Below are positions 32,512 to 44,211 of a stretch of DNA of 64,000 nt, one piece after another. Position 1 is the stretch's first letter; every line of letters starts with the position of its first letter. The position numbers were made by a program, and so were the translations under genes. Source of the DNA: Cunninghamia lanceolata (Eukaryota; Streptophyta; Pinopsida; Cupressales; Cupressaceae); the NCBI GenBank assembly GCA_027924645.1, contig BSBN01000355.1, positions 2,925,001 through 2,989,000 on the forward strand, written 5' to 3'. The notes beneath the pieces were generated by a model that did no database searches, was not told the DNA's origin, and saw only the letters and a program-made list of their open reading frames with translations.

Positions 32512-32994
32512 AACATCAAGGAAGCAATCAAGATGGCTCCTGTGCTGAAATCTCCTAATTTTTCCAAGCCATTTCAATTGTTTTCATTTGCTTCTTTCCA
32601 TACTGTTGCTGCATGCTTATTGCAGAAAAATGAAGAAGGGTTTGAGCAGCCCATTGCTTTCTTCAGTAGGTCATTGCAGGCTGCTGAATTAAAGTATGAC
32701 ATTATGGAGAAATAGGCATATGCACTGGTTAGAGCAGTCAAGAGCTTCAGGCCTTATTTGGTAGGCTCACAAGTAATTGCATATGTACCTCATGCAGCGA
32801 TAAAAGATATCTTCACTCAACAAGAGGTAACTGGAAGGAGATGCAGATGGATAAATAAGTTGCAGGAGTTCAACATAGAGATACAGATCACAAAATTGGT
32901 AAGAGGACAAGGGTTAGCAAAGCTAATGACACAGTCAAATCTAGAGGCATGTCAAGTCAATGCAGTCCAGAATAAGAATGTCAATGTATCAAAA
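32512..32994 (+). pseudogene. Gypsy RNase H (connection-like) of element B
   Basis: Family pattern: APVL, then FQLFSFASFHTVAACLLQ, PIAFFSRSL, AELKYDIMEK and KSFRPYL. Active Ty3 RNase H has TDAS where this has SFAS, so the first catalytic Asp is missing. Loss of gypsy RNase H activity alongside a gained extra RNase H is described for Tat elements, so this may be ancestral rather than decay. A TAG at 32713 splits the domain. Confidence 0.82.
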
Positions 32995-34257
32995 TCTGAA
33001 TGGTATAAGGACATCATATATTACTTGCAAAATCTGAATTGTCCTTCCCATTTCAGTGACAGGCAAAAGAGGACCTTAAAACTACATGCAATCAGGTATG
33101 TTATTGTTCAAGGTGAGCTATATTGGAAAAGCCCTGATGGTGTGTTAGTGAGATGTGTAGATGAAGTTGAAGCTAACAATGTTTTGAATGACATGCATAA
33201 AGGATTATGTGGTGGACATTATACTGCCCAAACAACAGCTCATAAGATCCTTAGGGTAGGATATTGGTGGCCCACTGTCTTTTCAGATGCACAAAGGCTG
33301 GTAAGGAGATGTGACCCTTGCCAAAGATTCTCAGGAAAGTTAAGATATGAAGGAGCATTGCCCCTTAGAACTGTAACTGTGGATGCTCCATTTCAGCAAT
33401 GGGGAATTGATTTTATAGGGAAAATTTTAGAGAAATCTAGTGGAGGACATAGTTGGATTCTGGTTGCCACTGATTACTTCACTAAATGGATTGAGGCTAT
33501 CCCTACTAAAAAGGCTCCAAGTAAGGTGGTGATGGATTTTATCTTGGAGAATATTATTATCAGGTTTGGGGTACCAGTCAAGTTAATCACAGATAATGCA
33601 ATGTGCTTTAGATCAGGTGAATTTGTTGATTTTTGCAATAAATATGGAATTGACTTGTCTCACACATCACCATACCACCCACAAGGAAATGGTCAAGCAG
33701 AGTCAAGCAACAAAAGCCTAATGAAAATCATCAAGAGGATAATGGATAAAAATAAGAAATCCTGGGATTCAAAACTGAAGTTGGCATTATGGGTTGATAG
33801 GGTGACAGTGAAAAAAGCCACTGGAAGGTCACCTTTTGAACTGGTGTATGGTGCAGCAGCTAAGTTGCCTGTGAACAATTTCCTACCAGTTTACAAGTTC
33901 ATACAAGAGAATGATGGGGAGGTTAATGATTCAATGACTGAAATGATCAATCAGCTAGTTGCACTAGATGAGATGAGAAGGGAAGCATAGAAGACAAACA
34001 TCAAGAGATAGCAAAAGGTGAAATATCTATTTGATAAGAGAGCTACAGAAAGAAAGTTTCAGAAAGATGATTTGGTCCTTGTATGGAATGCAAGAAACCA
34101 GGATAAGGGCAAGCATGGTAAATTTGAGCCCTTATGGATGGGCCCATACCAGGTTTGCAATACTCATGGGGAGGATTCTTATATCCTCCAGGCCCTAGAT
34201 GGTGAGATGCTCGAATTGCTTGTAAATGGTCAATTCCTCAAATTTTATTTTGCATAA
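32995..34257 (+). pseudogene. Integrase of element B, nearly whole
   Basis: Inserts the DNA copy into the host genome. Numbering from 32758: zinc finger H147, H154, C185, C188; catalytic core D218 (GIDFIG), D279 (ITDN) and E315 (GQAESS), with exactly 35 residues between the last two. A VYG box and a C-terminal GPY-like motif near GPYQV follow. Stops at 33988 (TAG) and 34009 (TAG) separate the core from the C-terminal piece, which ends with TAA at 34255. This is the best preserved domain. There is no chromodomain, as expected outside the chromoviruses. Confidence 0.92.
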
Positions 34258-34403
34258 GTGGTTTTCCTCTGTGCACATTTGTAAAAATATGTATATATTG
34301 TAAATATCTTGTACAGTTGGTGCTTTTTTGTGTTTTGTCTGGTCTGTCTGGAGGTCTGGTTCTCGCTACAATCTTGCGTCTGCATGTCCCCAATCGGAGC
34401 CAC

Positions 34404-37071
34404 TGGTGGTGTTCACCTAGGGTTAGGGTTTTGACTTCCAATTTGCAGGTTCCTGTGTGTTTTCCTTCTGACCCTTAGTGCCTTGGTTTAAATTGTTCCC
34501 CGGCCCGCATGCACTGTTTAATTATTTTTCCTGTCGCATTTGAGAAAATTGTTAAATTCTGTGTATGCAAAGGTGAAATGTGTGTTGGTAAACTTGTGAA
34601 ATCTCCCCTCGATCCCTCAAAATTGATAAAAAATGGGTCAGATGCATTTCTGAATGCATATCGAGTCACTGTTTTCAGTTTCTAAATATTTCTATCAATA
34701 GCCGAGAGGGTCTCATATTGCCAATGCCGCGAGTCTACCAAGTGTCGAGCCCCAGTTTATTGCCGTGCTTTTATTTTTGAATGTAGCTTCAACGCGGATG
34801 TTGCCACGTTGCAGAGGTTGTTTCTCTTTTGGTTCTAAGTTACTTGCTACGGGTGGCGCCACGTGTTAGTTTCCGATAGAGTTTCCACGGGGTTTTAATG
34901 AAGTTTCTTTTAAGTTTCATGAAGTGCCGCGGAACCTGCCACGTGGAGGCTTCTGAGAGACCCTAAAGTTTCACAGCTTCCGCCGGTGTTTCTAAAAGTT
35001 TCATAGTCTCCACCAAAGGCTTCACACACCCTTTAAGTGTTTCCTTTTTGTTTCATGTTTGGCACAAACATGGTGGGACCCAGTTTTAAGATACAGGTCC
35101 GCAGAAGGTACCACGTGGCGGCTTCCACGGGAGTTTCAAAAAAAGTTTCTTTGAGTTTCAGGAGGCCGCGGAACCTGCCAGGTGTCATTCTCCGTGAGAG
35201 TTTCTTGAAAGTTCCTAAAAGTTTCTAAGATGTTGCGGACAGCGCCACGTGTCCCTTGTAGTTGCTGCGGAGGCCGACAAGTGTCAGCTTCCGCGAAGGT
35301 TTCTTTTTGTTTCAAGGTGTGGCGAAACATGGAGGTGAGCCCCGGCATAAATATTAAGTGTGGCAGATTGTGACACGTGGCGGGGGGTCCTGGGACTTCT
35401 GACTATTTCTCTTAAGTTTCTATATGTTTCAAGGTTAATACGGAGCCTGCCAAGTGTCGATCTCCACGAGAGTTTCAGTAGTGTTTCAAAAGAGACTCTT
35501 TTGTGTTTCAAGAGGGTGCGTAGCCCGCCATGTGTCTGCCTCTGCCTAGCTTCTGAGAGAGCTTCTATGGGTTTCAAGGGTGCCGCGGATCTTGCCACAT
35601 GGTGGCTTCCACGTAAGGTTCCGACGATAGACTCTCAGCGGGAATAGATAAAGGAAACAGGGAGGAAAAGGACCCAGCAATAGAAACTTAAGGTGCCTAC
35701 GTGGCACGATCTGGTCGGTGGCAACTTTTTGACACTTTTGTGGCCGTTGATAACGGCGATGAGTTTTGGATTGATGGCCATGTTTAAAGCTTGCAGCGAC
35801 AAGTTTTTTTTCTTTATATCTGCGATCGTTTTTGGCGGGAAAACTCCATGGCTAGCTGCGTTTCCGAAGGCCGTGAGTAGTTGAAGCATTAATGGTGATT
35901 GCACAGAGGTGTGGGTCGATGATGGACAGATCAACCACCATTTTTATGATGCATGTCCCTGGGCGGCGGTGTAGATCCTGATTCTCACCTGCTCCTCGTC
36001 CTTCTCTGGCTTCTCCATGATTTGTCCCCTATTGCATTTATGATTTTTGAGTGCCATTTTTCTGATACTGTGTATCTGGCAGGATTTTTGGCCTCTGATG
36101 TAATTAATTTGCTCGGTCCATTCTCTTGCTATTTAAGCAGACTGTGGACCCATTTCAAGGTTGTTGAAAACTAGACATTTTGGCTCTGTAATGAAATACA
36201 TCTAGTTTTGGTTGCTCTGTGCAGTGGATTTTATGAGTTTATGAGTCTCATGCCTTATGTTTTGTGCATAAATTTATTGGTTTCATGCTGATTTAGATGA
36301 GTAATGCTATATTGCATGTGTTTTGTTGTCTGTCTCCTATATTGAATATGATTTCCTTTTGAATTTGGATATCTAAGGGGTGTCTTGGGTTCTACGATAT
36401 AGGTTTACTATATTGAATGCTTGATCTCTTAACTTCTATTCAAGGGATAGATTAAACTATTTTCAGGTTAAGTATTGAGGAAAGTATATTGCAGTTAGGA
36501 TATCATAAGTAGAGATAACTTGATACTCTGTTCTGGGATGTATCTGTAAGACAGATATCATACAAATCCCCTTGAATCTAGTTTTAATTTGTTTATGCTG
36601 AACATTTACATGTGTATGTCTATGACTCCAAGCCCTGGATAGGCACCAATCTAGCTCTGTGTTGAGGTTATACACCAGGTCCAGCTTTGCATCCAAACAC
36701 ATAAAATCAAAATCAAACTCCAAAAAAACCATTAGGATAGTAGAATTAGTTTTAGGATCCCAAGTCCTCTGTCTACAACTGAAAATAGGCCCAAAGCCAG
36801 CCCCTTTGCTCTTATCTTGCAGTTTTGGTCTACTTACAGGAGGACTTATCTGCATCATATCAGCATCCCAGCCTTTGTATGCATATTCTCATGGATGTTG
36901 AGTAGGGAATACCCGCCTAGGTTTTGCAGAGCCTGAAGAAGAAGAAGAGGAGATAAAAATAGAGTCTATCTCCTATACTGTTGGCCCCTGGCCCAAAAAT
37001 CATGTTGATCATTGATGGCTACCTTGTAGGGAAATCTGGGAATAAGCATCCAATCTGGGAAAAAACCAACA
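34404..37071 (+). repeat. 3' LTR of element B
   Basis: An LTR of 2668 bp with TGGTGG and CCAACA ends, followed by the target flank CCTTT. It has five of the six CACGTG boxes; the last one (near 35597) is CACATG here and in LTR 1856-4520. The TATA-like TATTTAA is at 36130-36136 and the telo-box at 34423-34431. Only about 146 bp separate it from the end of the integrase frame. Confidence 0.95.
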
Positions 37072-37076
37072 CCTTT

Positions 37077-37644
37077 AACCTATTCACAAATGTTTTTCAG
37101 CATCTGTCATTCAGACTTCCCCTGAAACCACATCGTATTCTATCTTGGTATCATAGATACCAATGCAAGATGCAAAACATGGCATGGTGGTCGAAGAAGT
37201 CTGTGTCCCAAGAGTGGCTGGGATATTGGAAGCCTCTACTCCCTGTTCCACATTCTTAGAGGTTACTATTATTGATTCCCTCCTGGATCTTTTGCCCAAT
37301 CCATGACTGGTTGGGGAATCAATTGATTCCCTTTGACACTGTTGATTTGGCTGCAATGTTTCAGGGGCTTTACTAGATCATTTTTCTATGTATCTAGCAA
37401 GCATTGTCAAGTCAACACCATCCAATTTGTCCACTACCTCTATCCCCAATATGGAAGCCAATGCCTCTTTATCTTTGTCAGTCTCATGTCCCTATATATA
37501 TATAATTTCTTCTTTTAAATTTAGAAATAGAAAACTAAATACTAAAAATCAAAGAAACAATGGAAACATTTACAAATCTATAAATTGACAGTGAATTACC
37601 TGAGTGTGGCCAGAGTTTACTCCCTTTCCTCTATTGTTTGACAT
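37077..37644 (-). pseudogene. Plant transposase-like gene, 5' half (copy 2, directly right of element B)
   Basis: Duplicate of 4526-5095. This copy belongs to the same locus as 24311-25000: element B lies between the two halves. Ignoring element B and one target-site copy, the exon frame continues from this half into the other one. Confidence 0.42.
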
Positions 37645-38570
37645 TTTGAGGCGACCTAGGGCAAATTATTTTCATCCAGTCTATGGAGAAAATCATATCC
37701 AAGTATGAATTAACAGCGTGCTTGACCAATCGTAGCCAAAAACAAATCCTAACAGCTCGTATTTTGGGTATGATGTACAAAGAGACCTTATTTGACGGGC
37801 CTTCCAAAAATGGTAAATGCAAGTTATACTGCAAGCAAGGATAATTAACAACATCACTACTCAAATTTACCCTAAAGTGTGAGTACAACATCTTAGAAAA
37901 ACTTTCTTTGGGCTTAAAATTATATCAAAATCGATAAAAACCTAGGTCAAGAGTAAATTGCTGAGCAATTGGAACTTACTTTCTAAAAGGCAGACGAACA
38001 AGCTTGACGGAATGGTCGAGGTATCTAGAAACCCCAAATTGAGCATCAGAAACCCCAAATTTAGCAGCTAGCTAAAGCAATTTTTTATCTTCTGGTTGTC
38101 TAGAACCAAAAACAAATAAAATACAAATTCACGGATCCGTTGTAGAAACTTTTCAGTAACTTCCATTTTTGACCTAATAAATTCATCGCTTCGCAATCTA
38201 CAATTCTTAGCAGGAAACCTAAAATAGAGGCAGAGTACACTGTGTTGTGGGCTTAAATGTATTAACTTGAATTTGTGTTTTTTTTATTGTGGTATGTTTT
38301 AACGCAGGCAGAAATTTTGATTTTTTTTTTTTGATTCATTAGTCGGTGCTAAATTCAGTGTCTCTAGCGCCGACGTTAGCGCCAACTTTCAGCCATAAAT
38401 CTAATCTCTTTGGGGTGCCAAAACCGGCAGGAAGAGTGCCTAATTTAGTGTCTAGCTGTGCCAAACCAAAATGTTCCTCATGCCAACATGCCAATATTTC
38501 GTTGCAAGTCACTTGCACAATTGATGGACTGGCATGCAAAGAACAAGAGTAAATATTTAGGAGTAAAGAT
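37645..38570. other. Unassigned stretch (copy 2 of 5096-6021)
   Basis: Same content as copy 1; nothing further recognised. Confidence 0.5.
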
Positions 38571-38839
38571 CCCTAAACTCTAATCCCTCAACCCTAAACC
38601 CTAATCTGTCAACCCTAAACCCTAATCCCTTATCGCTAAACCTTAAACCCTATCCCTAAAGCCTCAATCCTCAACACTTGAATCTTAAATCCTAAACCCT
38701 ATCCCTAAACCCTCAACCCTAAACACTATGCCTTAAACCCTAATCCCTCAACTCTAAACCTTAATCCCTAAACCCTAAACCCTAAACCCTCAACACTATA
38801 CCTTAAACCCTAATCCCTCAACCCTCAACCCTAATCTTA
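38571..38839 (+). repeat. Degenerate interstitial telomere-like repeat (copy 2)
   Basis: Same array as 6022-6290; I saw no base differences, so the decay predates the duplication. Confidence 0.88.
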
Positions 38840-38848
38840 AAGCTAAAC

Positions 38849-39269
38849 TTAAAGATTCCACTCATTCCACCATCCCCAAGGGATCCAGAAATGCAAAACT
38901 AGATGTCTCTACTGATGCCAAACATCCTAAGGGTCCTCATGCCTCATGACATAAAAACAAAGAGTCAAAGAAAAATCAATCCAAAAAGTTATACAAGCCC
39001 ATACCTCCACAAGCAAAGTCCAAAACCAAAATGGTATGGGTACCTAATCAATAAGAAATCAAGTTAAATGAGGCAGCTACCACTAAAACATCTCAACCAT
39101 CTACTCCCATCTCAAATTCCCATTCCACTCAAAAGTGTCAAAACATTCCATCCCACAAGCAAAACAAAAGTAATAAAACACCTAAGTCTATGTGGGTTCC
39201 TAAAGCCCTTCATCATCCATCTCCTAAGCTTCTTTCAATTGCCTCTAAACTAAATGTTTAGGCCTCTCT
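38849..39269 (+). pseudogene. Weak Ty1/copia gag-like relic (copy 2)
   Basis: Duplicate of 6300-6720 with two A to C differences near 39089 and 39160. Confidence 0.25.
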
Positions 39270-40159
39270 ATGTATTTGACCCAACTAGGAATCCATTGCA
39301 TGACACTAGGACAGCATGTGAGATCTATTTTCCTTTATAAAATTGTTTCTTCATTCTTCACTGTTTAGTCATCTGCCCCTTGCCTTCAATGACAAATTAA
39401 CTATTCAATGTGAGACCTCTTCAATGGCTTCTACTCTCTATGGATAGATTTTTATCTTCATGTCACCTGCCTATATAAGCCCTTTGAAGATTGCGAAGAT
39501 TCTAAGTGATCATTAGCTCTATATAGGTAGTCCCTGATGTTGTTTGGGTTGTTTGTCCTCCTTGGATGATCTTTGAAGTCTTGTGCTTCTTTGTTCATGC
39601 CTTTTCTAGATCCTTAGGTCCCCACGCTATTAAGCTCTCTCACACTACATTGATGGCTCTGTCCTCTTTAACACTTTGTTGTTCCTAAGCAAAACTCTGA
39701 ACACTGCCCCCCTCTGTTATTTGAAACCTAATATAATGTGGTAACTAGTACTACATAACTTCAAATGCTTTATATTTGCACATGCTAGATTCCTCAACCT
39801 TTCTCAATTACGATTTTAAGGATATCTCAATGAGCTCCATAGCTAAAACATGGACAACCCACCATACACAATCCCCTGAATTTCTTGTAGGGTTCTCATT
39901 GGATGATAAAATTCTCAAAATACCATTTGCTGACTATAGGCTCCCTCAAGATAGCATACCTCGACTCCTTATCTCCATTCATTGTTCCCATGATTGTTAT
40001 ACAGTCTCATTCACTCTTATACATGACTGTGGGCACTGTTCTAACAAGCTTGTCACTGTCTTTCTAGGGATTCCTATTATGAATTACATTACCAAGTATG
40101 TAGGTTATGCATCTGTCATATGACTATGTTCTCATGTTAGGTCTCTAACTTCATAGTAT

Positions 40160-41025
40160 TGTAGCTAGGGTTAAAAGCATAAATAACAAACTATCAAACC
40201 CTAACAAGCACAATAGTACAAACTAGCATGAAAATGAAAAACAAATCAAATGTAAACCCAAATCTCCACGCTATGTTTGATTTATCTCCATTGCTCTTCT
40301 CAACCTTACATAGGCATGCAAGATTTCGAAGGATTGTTGATCGGAGGAATGTTGGTTGCTCATTTTTGTAGCATAACAATGGTGTGAAGATGATGGATAA
40401 GAAGACCTAGAATGATTTCAACAGCATAATGATACTTGAAATGTGGATGCCCAAATGGCTTGGGTGAGGCTTGATTTATATGACATGAGTGATAGGAATG
40501 GATGGCTAGGATTAAATTAGAAATGGATGGCTACGATTAATTGATACAAGAAGTTGTAGTCATTTGACAAGTGTCTCATGAAGGTTTTGAATGAGAGGAT
40601 TTAAATTCAAATGGCTTCCACCTTACATGGAGACAAATGTGGAGATAGAGACAAAGGTGGAATTAAATAATAAAATTATTTAATTTTAGAAAGGAATGAT
40701 GTGGAATACATTAATTAAATAAATCTTTAATTTAATTAATTAATTTGGATGAGGGATGATGTGGAATACATTAATTAAATAAATATTTAATTTATTTAAT
40801 TAATTTGGATGAGGGAGAAGTGAAAATTAATTAAATAAATATAATTTATTTAATTAATTGGCTAGAGGGATAAAAAATGGGATTATGATGGGACTAAATG
40901 GGATTAGTTAAATAAATATGATTTATTTAACTAATTAGGTGATGGAAAGGTTACTAGGGTAAAACATGTTACAAAGTGTCTCAAGTGATGTATCAACAAG
41001 GCATGGTCAATTTTAGGTGTCTACA
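40160..41025 (-). mobile_element. Solo LTR, minus orientation, with AGTAT target duplication (copy 2)
   Basis: Duplicate of 7611-8476 with the same ends and AGTAT flanks; it was in place before the tandem duplication. Confidence 0.88.
40661..40935. repeat. Five tandem perfect palindromes (copy 2)
   Basis: All five palindromes are unchanged in the second unit. Confidence 0.93.
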
Positions 41026-41183
41026 AGTATATCTTATGCTTCTTCTCACCTTGTAGTCCATCTGAGCCTCATTGATAAGAGAGGGAACATCCATCGTTCT
41101 TGCCTTTATACCTTCAAAACCATGATCTCTACATTGTTGTTTCTCTAACCCTTGAATGCCAAGATAGTAATTCTTATGACTGC

Positions 41184-41559
41184 TACGTGATTGCTAAGAC
41201 AATCATTTAATATGATTGTTCTTTCTACCCGGAAAATCATTCAAAATGACTGTCATGTGACTTCTTTTGACAGCTTTTAATAATCATTCTTAGTTTCCTT
41301 ATCATCGTTACAAATGTTGCTTTATGACTATTTTTTACCACTGAGACAGTCATGAAATATGACTACTTTTAACAAGATTTTGACAATCATAATATGACTA
41401 TTTCTAATGATAACAATCATTCAAATGACTATTTTTAGACCTTAGTTTGACTTCTTTTAACAGTCATTCAATGATTGTCCTGACTTTGTAAAGGGGCAAG
41501 CCTATAAATCTTATGGCTATTCTGGACATACGCTGACAGTCATTCAAACTTATGATTGT
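41184..41559. repeat. Array of degenerate TCAT/ATGA inverted motifs (copy 2)
   Basis: Duplicate of 8635-9010; one C/T difference near 41471. Confidence 0.55.
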
Positions 41560-43837
41560 TCTTGACTGCTTTCAGGCATAAGAACTCTTCAAAACTCACA
41601 AATCAAGGAGAAATCAACATATCAGGACAAATCAAGGAGAACATCCAAAGAACAAGCTTTGTACATGTGTTGTTTCTAGTTTAGCTTCATATGTTTGTAT
41701 GCATTTCTTATTAGCTCAATCATGAGATCAAACATTAGTTATTGAATGAAATAGGTTAGTATCATTCTAGCTTGTTTCTTATGTTCATAAAATCTATATG
41801 TATACAAGTAGTATGTCAAATACTGGTCTACATGGTTATGGTACTGGGGATTAACATTTGTATCTAACATCGATGTCTAAATCACCCATGATGCAACCTT
41901 TCTTGACACATCATCGACGAGGACAACTCTACAATCCATGTCATTTTAAACATTTAATTTTCTCAAGAGGCAATGCACAATCATTTTTAATGCTATATGC
42001 AAAACGTGTCGCATTTATAGGCTCAAATCCAGTTAGGAGCATGTTCACATCAATAGATCTTACTCCAAGGACATCCAACTCAACAAATAGTCACTTTTTT
42101 CCTCAAAAGTTCATATGGTTTTTCCATGTGTGTTTTTATGACACTACAGACCTGGGTCACCTCCAAGCATCGTGAAGTTAAGTAAAGCATTTATATCCCA
42201 CTGCTTCCCTTTCACTATTATTTTTTGAGCTAGCATTCCTTGTATCGCATTAACTCTTCTCACCCATCCAATCCTATTTTCACATCTTGCCTTCCCTTTA
42301 CTCATTTCACCTTTTCTTCTTCCCTTCCCTTCCATCTAAGTTCTTCTATGTAGCGTTCATTGCATCTTATGTTGAAAATATTTGAGTGTATCTCCCGCCT
42401 CATAAATGAGAGCCAACAGTGTGTGGTCCGTATGATTTAGAAAAGTTGGCTCATTTTTTTGACATAAATTATCCCCATGTCAAATTCACCATCTAAACAA
42501 TCGTTGGTGAATCAATGTTGTGTGCTAGCCCTTAGGTGTTGATGTGTTTAGAGGGGGCTTCAACATTTTTGTCCAACATCATGGACCTCGTCTAAGAATC
42601 ATATTTTATTGAAGCATTGGGTTTTAGTTTTGTGCGTGAGTATTTGATATCCCCAGATAGACTGAAGAATGCTCTAAACAAATATGACATGTTCATTGGA
42701 GAAGCTCCCATTGGTGGTTTGTTCACAGTCAAATCACTTTGCTCCTCTCTAGAAGTCAGTTTTGTCTTCCATGCGATGCAGAAAGGACTCCGTAGAGGGT
42801 GCGTAGAGGGTGTGCCAATGCACTTAACATTGCCTTGGATGCTCACTAATTCTAGCTCCCGTCTAGGTTGGATATTAAAGAAAAAGAGATGTATGGTGTT
42901 ATTCTGTTCCTCGGGCTGCATGCTTTAGACCTGGCTTCCTGCTGGTTGTTTGTCCCTCTCGCTGCTGCTCTTCATCCACGAGAAGAACCATGTGATTCCT
43001 GCCTTGACTAGAGGTTTATCATATCTTTTTTTGGTTTTTGATTGTTGATGTTTTGTATCACTTTTGGAGCATGGCCCCATCTTTGGTAAACTTTTGGGCA
43101 ATTTTGTTCAACTCAGGCCATTTACACCTACAACATATGTATTTTGATCACTCTGTTATATAATATTGGTATAGGTGATGCATCACCTTTTATCCCCCAC
43201 CCCCAAATAAAATAAAAATCTAACAATGAAAACATAATACAAATTAAGAACATTCCATGATGTAGATGATTTTATTAGTTTTTTTTTTTTATTTTTAAGA
43301 AATGCTAAACCTTCTTCTCTTAACATATTATTTGGTGTGTTTAAATTTGTAGATTTTGTTTATTCTATCTACCATTTAAATGATGAATTATAGAATGTGG
43401 TATAAAATATTGGTATTAAAAATTATTCCAATTTCTTTTCCCAAATAAAATAACATATATATTCTTTCTTGATTTACTATTAAACTCAGCATAATCTTTA
43501 AATTTAAAAAAATGACCTAGGCAACTTTATATATATATATATATAACTTGTCCTATCAATTACTTTATGTTATATATTTTAACATACATTTTTATTATAT
43601 TTATTGTCAATTATATTGAATTATATTAATTTTTGTGCTCATGCAATTTGAATTTGATTTAGCTGGCCAACTCATAAGTCATTGCTTGATGATGAAGCTT
43701 ATTTTCAATTACATTATGTTATATTAATATTTTAACATACATTTTTATTATATTTATTGTCAATTACATTGAATTATATTAATATTTTAACATGCAATTT
43801 GAATTTGATGATGAAGCTTATAGTACCATAGACTTGT
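41560..43837. other. Unassigned stretch and direct duplication (copy 2 of 9011-11288)
   Basis: Same weak ORFs, TA run and 115-145 bp direct repeat (43557-43820) as in copy 1. Confidence 0.5.
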
Positions 43838-43885
43838 GCTAGGTCGGAAAAAGTTGGATATAGTCAAACCCTGCACTTCACAAGT
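43838..43885 (+). pseudogene. Mini-relic of the MADS-box gene (copy 2)
   Basis: Same fragment in the second unit, unchanged. Confidence 0.6.
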
Positions 43886-44211
43886 ATACGCAAATTACGC
43901 TACCTTGTCTATTGCTGAGGGTTACACACAAAATTTCAAATTCTATTAATGTCTAAATTAACTATATAATTTAAAATTGCATGCATCCTAATTCTTGAAA
44001 TTATTCTTTAAAATATTGCATGCATCCCTAATTCAGAACTAAAATAATAAATTCAAAGAGATCCTCAAGCTATAAGTTGACTCGTCCCTTGCTTGATCCT
44101 CAAGCTATAAGTGCGATTGAATTCAGTCACTTGTGAGCACCTGACATTGATTTGCGATTGAATTGAGTCACTTGTGAGCATCTGGCATTGATTTTTGGCC
44201 TTCTTTGAGAG

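Larger units (their letters stand above)
25006..37071 (+). mobile_element. Ty3/gypsy element B, complete, Tat-like, inactive
   Basis: A 12.07-kb LTR retrotransposon: LTR, primer binding site, one gag-pol frame, LTR. Domain order is Gag, protease, extra RNase H, reverse transcriptase, gypsy RNase H, integrase with D-D(35)-E. The extra RNase H and the gypsy RNase H lacking its usual first aspartate are what is known of the Tat branch of plant Ty3/gypsy. The termini are TGGTGG and CCAACA. The 5-bp flanks are CCTTC at 25001-25005 and CCTTT at 37072-37076, a target duplication with one transition. The frame from 27849 to 34257 has twelve internal stops and one frameshift. I see no clear polypurine tract before the 3' LTR. 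Confidence 0.95.

Noticed and set aside
27849..34257. Reading TAG/TAA as glutamine (reassigned genetic code)
   Set aside because: TGA stops and a frameshift are present too, and other relics here and the MADS gene use standard stops; deamination decay explains it better.
25006..37071. Unequal crossing-over between two independent retrotransposon insertions as the source of the tandem unit
   Set aside because: I first saw no matching target site. Moving the LTR end to CCAACA gives CCTTC/CCTTT flanks, and one gene frame continues across the insertion, so element B is a simple insertion older than the duplication. The duplication breakpoints remain unseen.
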